A DNA stretch of 6,569 bases from Erysipelotrichia bacterium (GCA_012971835.1 JAAZFR010000134.1:1-6569); one strand, 5' to 3'; shown: positions 1 through 6,220, counted from the first letter of the stretch. Made by a program: numbers and translations. Notes: generated from the letters alone by a model not told the origin.

Positions 1-415
1 GTAGTTTTTCGGCCTTGGCTTCGTAATCTTTTTCGTTTTGTTTAAGATAATTATACCAAGCTTCAGCGTCCCAAATTTCAATATGATTGATAACACCGAC
101 AACGATGACACTACGTGATATTTTAAATTCGCTTAATAGTTTAGTTGGTAATTGAATTCGTCCTTGGGCATCGACTTCAAGTTCGACAACACTAGCGAGG
201 GCAATTCTTTGCACATCGCGAGAGTCTTTTTGATTGAAGGGAAGATTTTCTAAAGCCTCGGTTAATTTCTGAAAATCAGATTCTTTGTAAACGCTTAAAG
301 ATCCTTCGTAGCCCTTGAGAATGTAAAGACGACCGCCTGCTTCATTCCGCATTTTGCTAGGAATCACGAGGCGACCTTTGTTATCAAGGGTGTGAGAATA
401 GCTTCCAAAGAACAT
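1..415 (-). CDS. mraZ: MraZ, transcriptional regulator of the division/cell-wall cluster (3' end cut by window edge)
   Basis: 138 codons are visible; the family is about 140-150 residues, so only a few C-terminal residues are missing. The protein starts MFFGSYSHTLDNKGRLVIP and has the two tandem SpoVT-AbrB-like halves of MraZ, each with the signature D-x-x-G-R loop: D11-NKG-R15 followed by LVIP, and D82-AQG-R86 followed by IQLP. The later 'HIEIWDAEAW' stretch (111-120) is also typical. MraZ is a ring-forming DNA-binding protein that represses its own promoter and the dcw genes (mraW/rsmH, fts, mur), which should lie beyond the left edge. The ATG at 415-413 is preceded by GGAGGT at 432-427, 11 nt upstream. 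The gene has its own promoter with three MraZ boxes. TGG codons encode Trp. Identification is firm. Confidence 0.96.
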   Translation of the reverse strand, partial: MFFGSYSHTLDNKGRLVIPSKMRNEAGGRLYILKGYEGSLSVYKESDFQKLTEALENLPFNQKDSRDVQRIALASVVELEVDAQGRIQLPTKLLSEFKISRSVIVVGVINHIEIWDAEAWYNYLKQNEKDYEAKAEKL

Positions 416-420
416 ATCTA

Positions 421-446
421 CCACTTACCTCCACTTCCAACCACTT
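421..446 (-). promoter_or_regulatory. Three MraZ boxes (AAGTGG, 10-bp period) in the mraZ leader
   Basis: Read on the minus strand, AAGTGG occurs three times at exactly 10-bp spacing (446-441, 436-431, 426-421), immediately before the mraZ ATG. The distal copy extends to AAAGTGG. Regular GTGG/TGGG-type repeats at one helical turn are the known operator form for MraZ, and AAAGTG(T/G) repeats are described in Mollicutes. The boxes lie just downstream of the predicted transcription start. The middle and proximal boxes flank the Shine-Dalgarno sequence (GGAGGT, 432-427), so bound MraZ would block promoter clearance or early elongation. Autoregulation is inferred. Confidence 0.85.
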
Positions 447-455
447 TGCACTCAT

Positions 456-485
456 ATTATACGCACATCGAATTCAGTGTGTAAA
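456..485 (-). promoter_or_regulatory. mraZ promoter (-35 TTTACA, 18 bp, -10 TATAAT)
   Basis: On the minus strand, TTTACA (485-480; 5 of 6 matches to the sigma-70/SigA -35) is followed by an 18-bp spacer and a perfect TATAAT (461-456). Transcription should start near 449, giving a leader of roughly 35 nt made up mostly of the MraZ boxes and the ribosome site. The promoter begins right after the terminator of the upstream operon, so mraZ appears to be an independent unit. Confidence 0.75.
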
Positions 486-489
486 CACT

Positions 490-517
490 AAAAAAAGTCC
501 TAACGCTAGCGCTAAAA
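490..517 (-). terminator. Probable Rho-independent terminator of the pheS-pheT-yceD operon
   Basis: In the minus-strand RNA, UUUUAGCG (517-510) pairs with CGUUAGGA (505-498) across the tetraloop CUAG. This gives an 8-bp stem with three G-U wobbles, followed by C and seven U (496-490). The stem is weak in GC but is correctly followed by the U tract and sits between the yceD stop and the mraZ promoter. Confidence 0.55.
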
Positions 518-533
518 CATATCGACAAATAAT

Positions 534-551
534 TGTTTAATATATTAAACA
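534..551. repeat. Perfect 18-bp palindrome TGTTTAATATATTAAACA
   Basis: The 9-bp arms are exact inverted copies with no spacer, in the gap between the yceD stop and the operon terminator. The form (a fully symmetric, AT-rich, loop-free dyad) suits a dimeric regulator's operator better than a terminator. No known operator consensus is confidently recognised. Symmetry in AT-rich DNA can arise by chance, although 18 exact bases is long. Confidence 0.5.
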
Positions 552-593
552 GCAGAGTTAAATTAGTATTTTTTTAGTATTTTATTAGCATTA

Positions 594-1097
594 TTAATCA
601 TCGTCTTCTAAGTTAAAATCATCGAGTTTCGCAAACCGTGAATCCCCACTTATCGAACGATCTTTAGCTAATTGCTCATCGTTTAAGACACGATATCCTT
701 CACCACTTTTTGGTAGCTTAGCTCCTGGTTTTACCGGCTTAAGCGGCAAGCTTGAAGAAATAATTGCGTAGAGTATTCTTTCTAGATCAATTGCATCGCC
801 TTCGACGATGATTGCTTCGGAATTCGGATCGAACGTATCACCTATTACTACTTCTTCATGAATATTTAATTCATGGTCAAAAGGTTCAAGCGTATAAGAA
901 CACTCGAGATTAACGACAACATCTAAATCAATGTTCATCCGTATTAACTTGCGATATTTAGTAATCTCAATATTCCCGAAGCACTTCTTGATGGCAAGTA
1001 GAGGTTTCCTTGCTGGGAAGGTTGCGGCATCAAAAAGGAAACTTTTCTGAAGAGAAATTGTTTTATCTAAAAGTAATTTTGATTTTAAAATAATCAT
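594..1097 (-). CDS. yceD: YceD/DUF177 family protein (large ribosomal subunit accumulation family)
   Basis: A 167-residue protein with DUF177 hallmarks: 'VNLECSYTLEPF' (62-73) matches the V-x-L-x-C-x-R-C-L-x-P-F core, followed by acidic 'IHEEV' and 'AIDLERILYAI...LPLKPV' (102-122), matching the conserved D-L-x-E...L-P-x-K-P segment. The tail is acidic (ends LEDDD). YceD-family proteins are linked to 23S rRNA/large-subunit biogenesis and usually sit directly before rpmF (ribosomal protein L32). The second Cys of the usual C-x-x-C is Thr69, and the later Cys after the LPxKP segment is also absent, so no metal-binding set remains. The ATG lies 2 nt past the pheT stop with no clear Shine-Dalgarno sequence, which suggests translational coupling as the last gene of the pheST operon. 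The rpmF that normally follows is missing. Confidence 0.85.
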   Translation of the reverse strand: MIILKSKLLLDKTISLQKSFLFDAATFPARKPLLAIKKCFGNIEITKYRKLIRMNIDLDVVVNLECSYTLEPFDHELNIHEEVVIGDTFDPNSEAIIVEGDAIDLERILYAIISSSLPLKPVKPGAKLPKSGEGYRVLNDEQLAKDRSISGDSRFAKLDDFNLEDDD

Positions 1098-1099
1098 AT

Positions 1100-3499
1100 T
1101 TAAGTGCGAAGGATAATAGCGAATTTTTTATTCAATAAATCAAGAACCTTCTTCTCTACCTCGATTACTTCTTCATCTTTTAGTGTTTTTTTATCATCCT
1201 CATAGGCAATTGTTAAAGCGACTGACTTTTTGCCTTCAGGAATTCCTTCTCCAATATAAAGATCGAAGACATCGACACTTTTTATCATTTTGCTAACCGA
1301 GGAGATAGTTTGAATAATTTGGCGAACATCAACTTTTTGTGCAACGACAAATGATAAATCTCGTTTAATTGAGGGGAAACGCGAGAAGGATTTAAAGGTT
1401 GTTTGTCCAGTTTCAATTTCAAGTAAAACACCAAGGTCAATCTCCATTGCAAAAACTTTGTTTTTACCTAATTCATGTTCAATGATGGCCTGAGGGTGGA
1501 GTTCTCCAAAATAACCGATAAGTTTCCCGCCGATTTTCACTAATGCTGAACGGCCAGGATGCAATTCTTTTTCACTTTCTGAAACTCGCTCTAATTGATA
1601 ACGCGATTCCTTAATACCTAGGGTGTTGGCAATTCCTTCAAAAAGCCCTTTTAAATGGTAGAAAGTGTAAGGAATCTTATGAAGTTGTTGTTGATATAAG
1701 TCATTGCCAACAAGAACAACTCCTAGTCTAAGCCCACTATACTTGTCGCTATCAATATCGCTTACTTCGTAAATGGCTAAGTCCTTTTGTCCTCGAGCTA
1801 GATTATAAGATGCAACTTTAAGTAGTGACGTCATAAGGTTAAGGCGTAAATATTCATGTTCGTCAGTAAGAGGATTAATTAAACGATAGGCCTCTCCTTT
1901 AACTAAATGTCGAAAACCATTCAGTTCACTTTTCTTGACTAGCGAGTAAGTAAGCACTTCATCAAGTCCGCGACCTGACAAATAATTACGAACGTTTCTT
2001 ACTAGTTGTTTATCCTTTGGATAACCACCGACGGTGACTTTCAAGGAAGGCAAAACGCTATGTATTTTATCTAAGCCAATAATGCGAATTACTTCTTCGC
2101 AAATATCAGCTGGACCCGTTATATCAATTCTCCATTCAGGAACCTTGGCAACAAACTCATCGCGATTTAAAACTTCAATTTCAAGATAGTCGCGTTTAAG
2201 CGTCTCGACAATTTCCTGTTGCAAGAAATTGGTCCCTAACCGTTTGTTAATATAAGAAACTGAAGTTTCAATACAAGGTGGAGTATCGTTTTTTCTTGAG
2301 TCATAAGTAACGACTTTTTCGATATTCTTTGTATTGCAAAGGTCAATAATCATCGCCGTTGCTTTGTTGATTACATCTTCGTATTGATATGGGTTAACGC
2401 CCTTGATAAAACGCGAGGATGAATCACTGGCAAGCGCTAATCTGGTTGAAGTGCGGCGAATAGCATCAAAAGCAAAATTAGCTACTTCCACCACAATATT
2501 TTTCGTTTGTTCATCGACCAACGATTCAAGTGAACCCATAATGCCACCTAGACACATAACTCGCCCACCACTGGTAATGACAATATCGCCTTTTTGAATT
2601 GAGTAATCCTGTTCGTCGAGCGCTTTAAAAATGCCAACATAATCGTCTTTAATTATCAATTCTTGCTTAGGTAGACGATCAAGATCATACATATGTAAGG
2701 GCTGACCTGTTAAAAGCATAATGTAGTTACCGATATCGACAATGTTATTAATCGAGCGGACACCCATGCTTTGCAAAGCTTGTTTTAGCCATTTTGGTGA
2801 GGGTTGTACTTGAATGTTTCGAATAACGCGTCCCGAAAATTGCGGACAAGCCTTTGTTAATGAAGACACAATGAATGATGATTCGTTTGCCTTAGGCAAA
2901 ACCCATTGTTCCTCTTTAACTTCACATCGATATAAAGTGGCAATTTCACGAGCGACATTATAAACGCTATGGAGATCGCTACGATTGGCCAAAAGCTTCA
3001 AATCCAAAATCGTATCATCAAGACCCAAGTATTTAAGCACTTCTTCATCACCAACGACAGCGTCATCATCTAATTCTTCGATACCAGAAATTTGTTTCTC
3101 ACTTAAGAATTTGGCATCGACACCAAGTTCTAATAATGAGCAGATCATACCTTGGCTTTCAACCCCGCGAATAGTTCCCTTCGTTATCTTGCCACCAGGT
3201 AAAAGAGCTCCATCAAGAGCGACAATTACTTTTAAGCCGACACGTACATTAGGAGCGCCACAAACAATTTGTAACAAGCCGTGTTTACTGCCGGTATTAA
3301 CTATAGTTAACGATAGATGGTCGCTTTCCTGAAGAGGCGAACATTCAACTACTTCACCGATAACGAGGTTTGTGGCTGTTGAAAGTTTTTCGACAGCTTC
3401 GACTTCAACGCCAGCAAATGTCAAACGATCAGCGAGTTCTTGAGGTGAAACATCGCCAATACTAATATAATTTTTAATCCAATTGAGACTTACTTTCAT
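1100..3499 (-). CDS. pheT: Phenylalanyl-tRNA synthetase beta subunit
   Basis: 799 residues, the usual bacterial length. Domains in order: N-terminal region 'MKVSLNWIKNYI'; an EMAP/OB-type tRNA-binding domain at about 40-150 (IVCGAPNV at 78-85); the B3/4 editing domain at about 215-385 (NNIVDIGNYIMLLTGQPLHMYD, with H269 and E338); the B5 domain at about 405-480 with 'VPEWRIDI...DICEEVIRIIG'; the inactive catalytic-like core at about 490-695; and the C-terminal FDX-ACB anticodon-binding domain at about 703-799 starting 'FKSFSRFPSIKRDLSFVV'. It pairs with PheS as the alpha2-beta2 enzyme that charges tRNA-Phe, and the B3/4 domain normally hydrolyses Tyr-tRNA-Phe. The ATG follows the pheS TAG after 9 nt, so the two genes are co-transcribed. 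Several editing-pocket positions differ from the common consensus (see findings). Confidence 0.98.
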   Translation of the reverse strand: MKVSLNWIKNYISIGDVSPQELADRLTFAGVEVEAVEKLSTATNLVIGEVVECSPLQESDHLSLTIVNTGSKHGLLQIVCGAPNVRVGLKVIVALDGALLPGGKITKGTIRGVESQGMICSLLELGVDAKFLSEKQISGIEELDDDAVVGDEEVLKYLGLDDTILDLKLLANRSDLHSVYNVAREIATLYRCEVKEEQWVLPKANESSFIVSSLTKACPQFSGRVIRNIQVQPSPKWLKQALQSMGVRSINNIVDIGNYIMLLTGQPLHMYDLDRLPKQELIIKDDYVGIFKALDEQDYSIQKGDIVITSGGRVMCLGGIMGSLESLVDEQTKNIVVEVANFAFDAIRRTSTRLALASDSSSRFIKGVNPYQYEDVINKATAMIIDLCNTKNIEKVVTYDSRKNDTPPCIETSVSYINKRLGTNFLQQEIVETLKRDYLEIEVLNRDEFVAKVPEWRIDITGPADICEEVIRIIGLDKIHSVLPSLKVTVGGYPKDKQLVRNVRNYLSGRGLDEVLTYSLVKKSELNGFRHLVKGEAYRLINPLTDEHEYLRLNLMTSLLKVASYNLARGQKDLAIYEVSDIDSDKYSGLRLGVVLVGNDLYQQQLHKIPYTFYHLKGLFEGIANTLGIKESRYQLERVSESEKELHPGRSALVKIGGKLIGYFGELHPQAIIEHELGKNKVFAMEIDLGVLLEIETGQTTFKSFSRFPSIKRDLSFVVAQKVDVRQIIQTISSVSKMIKSVDVFDLYIGEGIPEGKKSVALTIAYEDDKKTLKDEEVIEVEKKVLDLLNKKFAIILRT

Positions 3500-3508
3500 C
3501 GTTTGGCC

Positions 3509-4549
3509 CTACTTTCTTACAAATTGCTTTAAGAAGCGAATGTCGTTTTGGTAAAAACGACGAATATCGTCTACTTTATAGCGAAGCATTGCCACACGTT
3601 CAATGCCGATACCAAAAGCAAAACCAGAATAAACATCCGGATCATAGCCAGACATCTTTAAAACATTTGGATGAACCATTCCGGCACCAAGAATTTCAAT
3701 ATAGCCGGTATCTTTACATGTTGGGCAACCTCTTCCCCCACATTCGGCACACGAAACTTGAACTTCGACTGATGGCTCGGTAAAAGGAAAGTATGAACTG
3801 ACCAAACGAATCTCGCGTTTTGGTCCAAACATTTTCTTAATAAATAAATCAAGAGTCGCTTTTAAATGTGCAAGATTAATGTCTTTGCCAACAAGAAGCC
3901 CTTCCACTTGACTAAACTGATGAGAATGGGTCATATCATCGTTATCGCGACGATAACATTTGCCGGGGCAAACGACCTTAATCATCTCGCCCTTCTTTTC
4001 TTCCATCACGCGAGCTTGCGCAGGAGAAGTATGAGTTCTTAAAAGTAAATTTTCGCTAATGTAAAACGAGTCTTGCATGTCACGAGAAGGGTGATTTTTA
4101 GGAATATTCATCAGTTCAAAATTATAGTGGTCAGACTCAACATCGCGACCCTCTTTTACTTCGTAACCCATATTAATAAAAATATCTAATATCTCATCAC
4201 GAACTGAGAAAAAGGGATTTGTTCCACCCGTAATGCTTTTTACCCCCGGTAAGGTTATATCAATTTTTTCGTTAGCAAGTTTTGCCGCAACTTCTTGCTC
4301 GGTAAAAAGTTGCATCTTGTCATCAAAGATATGCAATAAATCTTGACGAATCGTATTGATTTTTTGGCCAAATTTTGCTTTATCTTCACCCGAAAAGTTT
4401 TTAATCAAAGCCATCATGTTATTGATCTCGGCTTTTTTAGATAGATGCACATTTTTAACTTCAATAAGAGCACTACGCGTCTTAGCGCAATCAATTGCCT
4501 CGGTTATTTTGTCTTTTAATTGGTCGAGTTTAGCTAGTTCTTTTCCCAT
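3509..4549 (-). CDS. pheS: Phenylalanyl-tRNA synthetase alpha subunit
   Basis: 346 residues from the chosen ATG at 4549-4547, which has a perfect AGGAGG (4562-4557) 7 nt upstream. The frame stays open to an ATG at 4606, but that would translate the T-box antiterminator and is rejected. An N-terminal coiled-coil region (about 1-90, tRNA contact) precedes the class II catalytic core. Motif 2 lies in 'RTHTSPAQAR' (171-180) and 'CYRRDNDDMTHSHQFSQVEG' (198-217). The Phe-pocket 'FPFTEPS' (254-260) follows. Motif 3 is 'GFAFGIGIERVAML' (309-322), where A311 fits the usual Phe-selective alanine. The Cys cluster C267-x2-C270-x4-C275-x2-C278 before 'GYIEILGAGMVHPNVL' is seen in many Firmicutes PheS and may bind a metal. 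It activates Phe and transfers it to tRNA-Phe together with PheT. Confidence 0.98.
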   Translation of the reverse strand: MGKELAKLDQLKDKITEAIDCAKTRSALIEVKNVHLSKKAEINNMMALIKNFSGEDKAKFGQKINTIRQDLLHIFDDKMQLFTEQEVAAKLANEKIDITLPGVKSITGGTNPFFSVRDEILDIFINMGYEVKEGRDVESDHYNFELMNIPKNHPSRDMQDSFYISENLLLRTHTSPAQARVMEEKKGEMIKVVCPGKCYRRDNDDMTHSHQFSQVEGLLVGKDINLAHLKATLDLFIKKMFGPKREIRLVSSYFPFTEPSVEVQVSCAECGGRGCPTCKDTGYIEILGAGMVHPNVLKMSGYDPDVYSGFAFGIGIERVAMLRYKVDDIRRFYQNDIRFLKQFVRK

Positions 4550-4556
4550 AGCTTTT

Positions 4557-4585
4557 CCTCCTAAAAAAATAATGACACTTAGGAA
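4557..4585 (-). promoter_or_regulatory. Predicted Shine-Dalgarno sequestering hairpin of the pheS T-box
   Basis: In the RNA, UUCCUAA (4585-4579) can pair over 7 bp (one G-U) with UUAGGAG (4564-4558), which contains the pheS ribosome site AGGAGG (4562-4557). The loop of 14 nt holds most of the U tract (4569-4563). The UCCU part (4584-4581) is also the 3' strand of antiterminator helix A1, so the two folds exclude each other. This is a translation-type switch by inference. No GC-rich hairpin ends just before the U tract, so a transcription terminator is not apparent. Confidence 0.55.
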
Positions 4586-4765
4586 CGAATTTCTCCGTGG
4601 TGCCATCCTTCTTCGCAGCTACAGCTGCGCACTAAATCTTAACGCGATTAACGGGACTTACGCCCATACTCAGAGGTGAATTCGCCGTAAACGCTAGAGA
4701 TGGGTCACACTTTTTCCATCTTCCCTGACTAACGACTAGTGCGGTTACTATTTCTCATCAACGTA
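4563..4765 (-). ncRNA. T-box riboswitch leader (Phe specifier UUC) of pheS
   Basis: The leader contains the T-box core GGAUGGCACCACGG. The bulge UGGCACC (4605-4599) lies between helix A1 (AGGA 4609-4606 with UCCU 4584-4581) and helix A2 (ACGGA 4598-4594 with UUCGU 4589-4585, GAAA loop). Upstream, stem I has GAG (4756-4754) paired with CUC (4675-4673), a kink-turn-like GAUGAG, and a specifier loop of AAAUA opposite GGCGAAUUCAC. The triplet UUC (4680-4678), a Phe codon, sits there followed by A. Above it, GUAAC-CGC-A-CUAG (4748-4736) pairs with CUAGCG-UUUAC (4697-4687), and an apical stem AGAUGG/CCAUCU follows (4721-4716 with 4703-4698). A stem III hairpin CGCAGC/GCUGCG is at 4629-4614. T-boxes bind uncharged tRNA by codon-anticodon and acceptor-end pairing and then turn on the synthetase. 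Exact ends are approximate. Confidence 0.9.
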
Positions 4766-4771
4766 CGAATT

Positions 4772-4800
4772 ATTATAACATAATGTTAAAATGCTGAATA
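4772..4800 (-). promoter_or_regulatory. pheS operon promoter (extended -10)
   Basis: On the minus strand, TGTTATAAT is an extended -10 (TG-n-TATAAT, hexamer 4777-4772). At 17 bp upstream lies a weak -35, TATTCA (4800-4795), which the TGn element would compensate for. The predicted start near 4765 leaves the full T-box stem I in the transcript. Confidence 0.65.
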
Positions 4801-4838
4801 CCTTTTATCAAGGTGAATTTCATAGCAAAAATGTGACT

Positions 4839-5573
4839 TCATCTCCTTTTTGTTTCAATTGCGTATAAAATGATGCCTGTCGCCACCGCAACATTTAAAG
4901 AATCAATCCCGCTTATAGCGATTTTTACTTTGTCATCAGCCAGGGAAAGCAATTCCTCTCTTACCCCTCGAGATTCATTACCCATAATGATAACGTGTTG
5001 CAAATTAATCTCAGTTTTTTCTAAAGGAAGACTATCTTTTAAAGATGTAGCCACAATTTGATAACTCGCACTTTTTAAACGCATCAATTCCTTTTCGGCA
5101 TTTTCAATAAGATTAACGGCAAAAATCGCCCCTTGTGATGCGCTAATTGCCTTATCGTTAAAAGGAGATACACATTGATTGGATAGCAAAATATCTAGGT
5201 AGCCAAAAGCAAGAGCAGTTCTAATAATTGTGCCGAGATTACCCGGATCGCTAATTTCATCCAAATATAAGACTTTGTCTTTGATGTTGTTTGAGGAAAC
5301 CGCTCTTTGACAGACAGCGACAACGCCTTGGGGATTTTTACTAATCGCTATTTTGCGAAGAATATCTTCACTAACAAGGTATTGATCGATTGCTAAGTCG
5401 GCGATTTGAGTCGTTGTAAAAACATGGTGGGCTCTTTGATGTTTTATTGCCATGTCCAGCATGTGATGACCTTCAACTAAATAGAGTCCTGTCTCTTGCT
5501 GATACTTGCTTAAGCGAAGTTTTGAAGCTTCCACCACTTTGCGATTATCTTTGGATGTAATTTTATAGATCAT
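4839..5573 (-). CDS. rlmP: SpoU/TrmH-family RNA 2'-O-methyltransferase, probably 23S rRNA methylase RlmP (YsgA)
   Basis: A 244-residue SPOUT enzyme. An N-terminal SpoU substrate-binding domain (about 1-90; 'GLYLVEGHHMLDMAI' at 29-43) precedes the trefoil-knot SAM-binding domain. The three SpoU motifs are present: 'LDEISDPGNLGTIIRTALAFG' at 104-124 (Asn112, catalytic-type Arg118), 'IIMGNESRGV' at 195-204 (Glu200) and 'ISGIDSLNVAVATGIILY' at 220-237 (Ser225, Asn227). In Bacillus subtilis the gene next to pheS is ysgA, of the same length class and renamed rlmP because it methylates a guanosine ribose in 23S rRNA. The target here is inferred from family and neighbourhood; the general SpoU function is firm. 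The ATG overlaps the stop of the upstream gene as ATGA and has GAGGAG (5586-5581) 7 nt upstream. No terminator is evident after its TGA stop. Confidence 0.9.
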   Translation of the reverse strand: MIYKITSKDNRKVVEASKLRLSKYQQETGLYLVEGHHMLDMAIKHQRAHHVFTTTQIADLAIDQYLVSEDILRKIAISKNPQGVVAVCQRAVSSNNIKDKVLYLDEISDPGNLGTIIRTALAFGYLDILLSNQCVSPFNDKAISASQGAIFAVNLIENAEKELMRLKSASYQIVATSLKDSLPLEKTEINLQHVIIMGNESRGVREELLSLADDKVKIAISGIDSLNVAVATGIILYAIETKRR

Positions 5574-6220
5574 GCGTATTCTCCTCTTTTTAACTTCTGA
5601 AGCAAAATTTTATAGTCTGGGCAGTATTTGTACAGTTCTTGATAAAAGCCATCGCCATGATTAAAGTTTCGATCATGAGCCAATTCGTGAATAATGATAG
5701 CATCGATGATATTTGGGTGGTAATGAATCAACTTCAATTGCAAGGACAAGGCGTGTGTCTTCCGCGAATTCGTGCCAAATCTCGTCTTCATATCGCGCAC
5801 TTTAACATCATAAGGTTTCTTAATTTTCATGATTAATTCATAATGGCGAACCCGACCAATAAAGTATTCCTTGGCGAATTTTTTCAACTTTCGTTCAAAA
5901 TCATTTTGATTTTTATACATAAGGCTATCGCCCACTAAAAACGATTTTCCATTTGCTGCTCCTTCACAAAGATTAAAAAGACTACCTAACAAATACATTT
6001 TTCCATCGATAAAGGGCGTAGTCTTTCTTGCCTCTTTAGCTAGAAGGCGATGATAAAACTTATCTAAATAATTAAAAATTGTTGTATGCGCCGTATATTT
6101 TGGAGCGCTGACATAAAAAATGCCGTCGCGATAACGGAAAATAACGTTTCTTATTCGTTTAACGGTCACGACGACCTCATATGTTTTGCTATCGCGAGAA
6201 TAAGTTAGTTTGTAGACCAT
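5570..6220 (-). CDS. YgjP-like (DUF45, M48-type) zinc metallopeptidase-domain protein
   Basis: 216 residues from the ATG at 6220-6218. The N-terminal half is the family's beta-rich part ('IFRYRDGIFYVSAPKYT'). The C-terminal half carries the zinc motif H178-E-L-A-H182 with the third ligand in 'RNFNH' (H188), followed by the family's 'FYQELYKYCPDYK'. Upstream of it 'MKTRFGTNS' (144-152) aligns with the usual K-x-R-W-G-S-C motif, with Trp to Phe and Ser-Cys to Thr-Asn changes. YgjP-domain proteins are predicted cytoplasmic metalloproteases of largely unknown substrate. The frame is open to a TTG at 6316 and would add a 32-residue hydrophobic leader, but the family starts near the chosen Met and that DNA carries promoter-like elements. 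No Shine-Dalgarno sequence precedes the ATG. It overlaps the methyltransferase gene by 4 nt and is probably co-transcribed with it. Confidence 0.85.
   Translation of the reverse strand: MVYKLTYSRDSKTYEVVVTVKRIRNVIFRYRDGIFYVSAPKYTAHTTIFNYLDKFYHRLLAKEARKTTPFIDGKMYLLGSLFNLCEGAANGKSFLVGDSLMYKNQNDFERKLKKFAKEYFIGRVRHYELIMKIKKPYDVKVRDMKTRFGTNSRKTHALSLQLKLIHYHPNIIDAIIIHELAHDRNFNHGDGFYQELYKYCPDYKILLQKLKRGEYA

Noticed and set aside
563..583. Direct repeat TTAGTATTTT (563-572 and 574-583)
   Set aside because: Two low-complexity AT-rich copies with no flanking structure; likely chance.
2985..3332. 115-codon rightward frame inside pheT, and similar rightward frames within pheS and the methyltransferase gene
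   Set aside because: Antisense shadows of conserved genes, with no ribosome sites or recognisable motifs.
1100..3499. Mycoplasma-type genetic code (TGA as Trp)
   Set aside because: pheT runs 799 codons without an in-frame TGA, Trp is TGG throughout, and two neighbouring genes end in TGA.
4550..4606. N-terminal extension of pheS starting at the ATG at 4606
   Set aside because: It would translate the T-box antiterminator, and a perfect AGGAGG sits 7 nt before the ATG at 4549, which gives a normal PheS N-terminus.
4800..4814. Hairpin ACCTT-TTATC-AAGGT as a terminator of the methyltransferase gene
   Set aside because: Only 5 bp, no U tract follows, and it overlaps the pheS -35.
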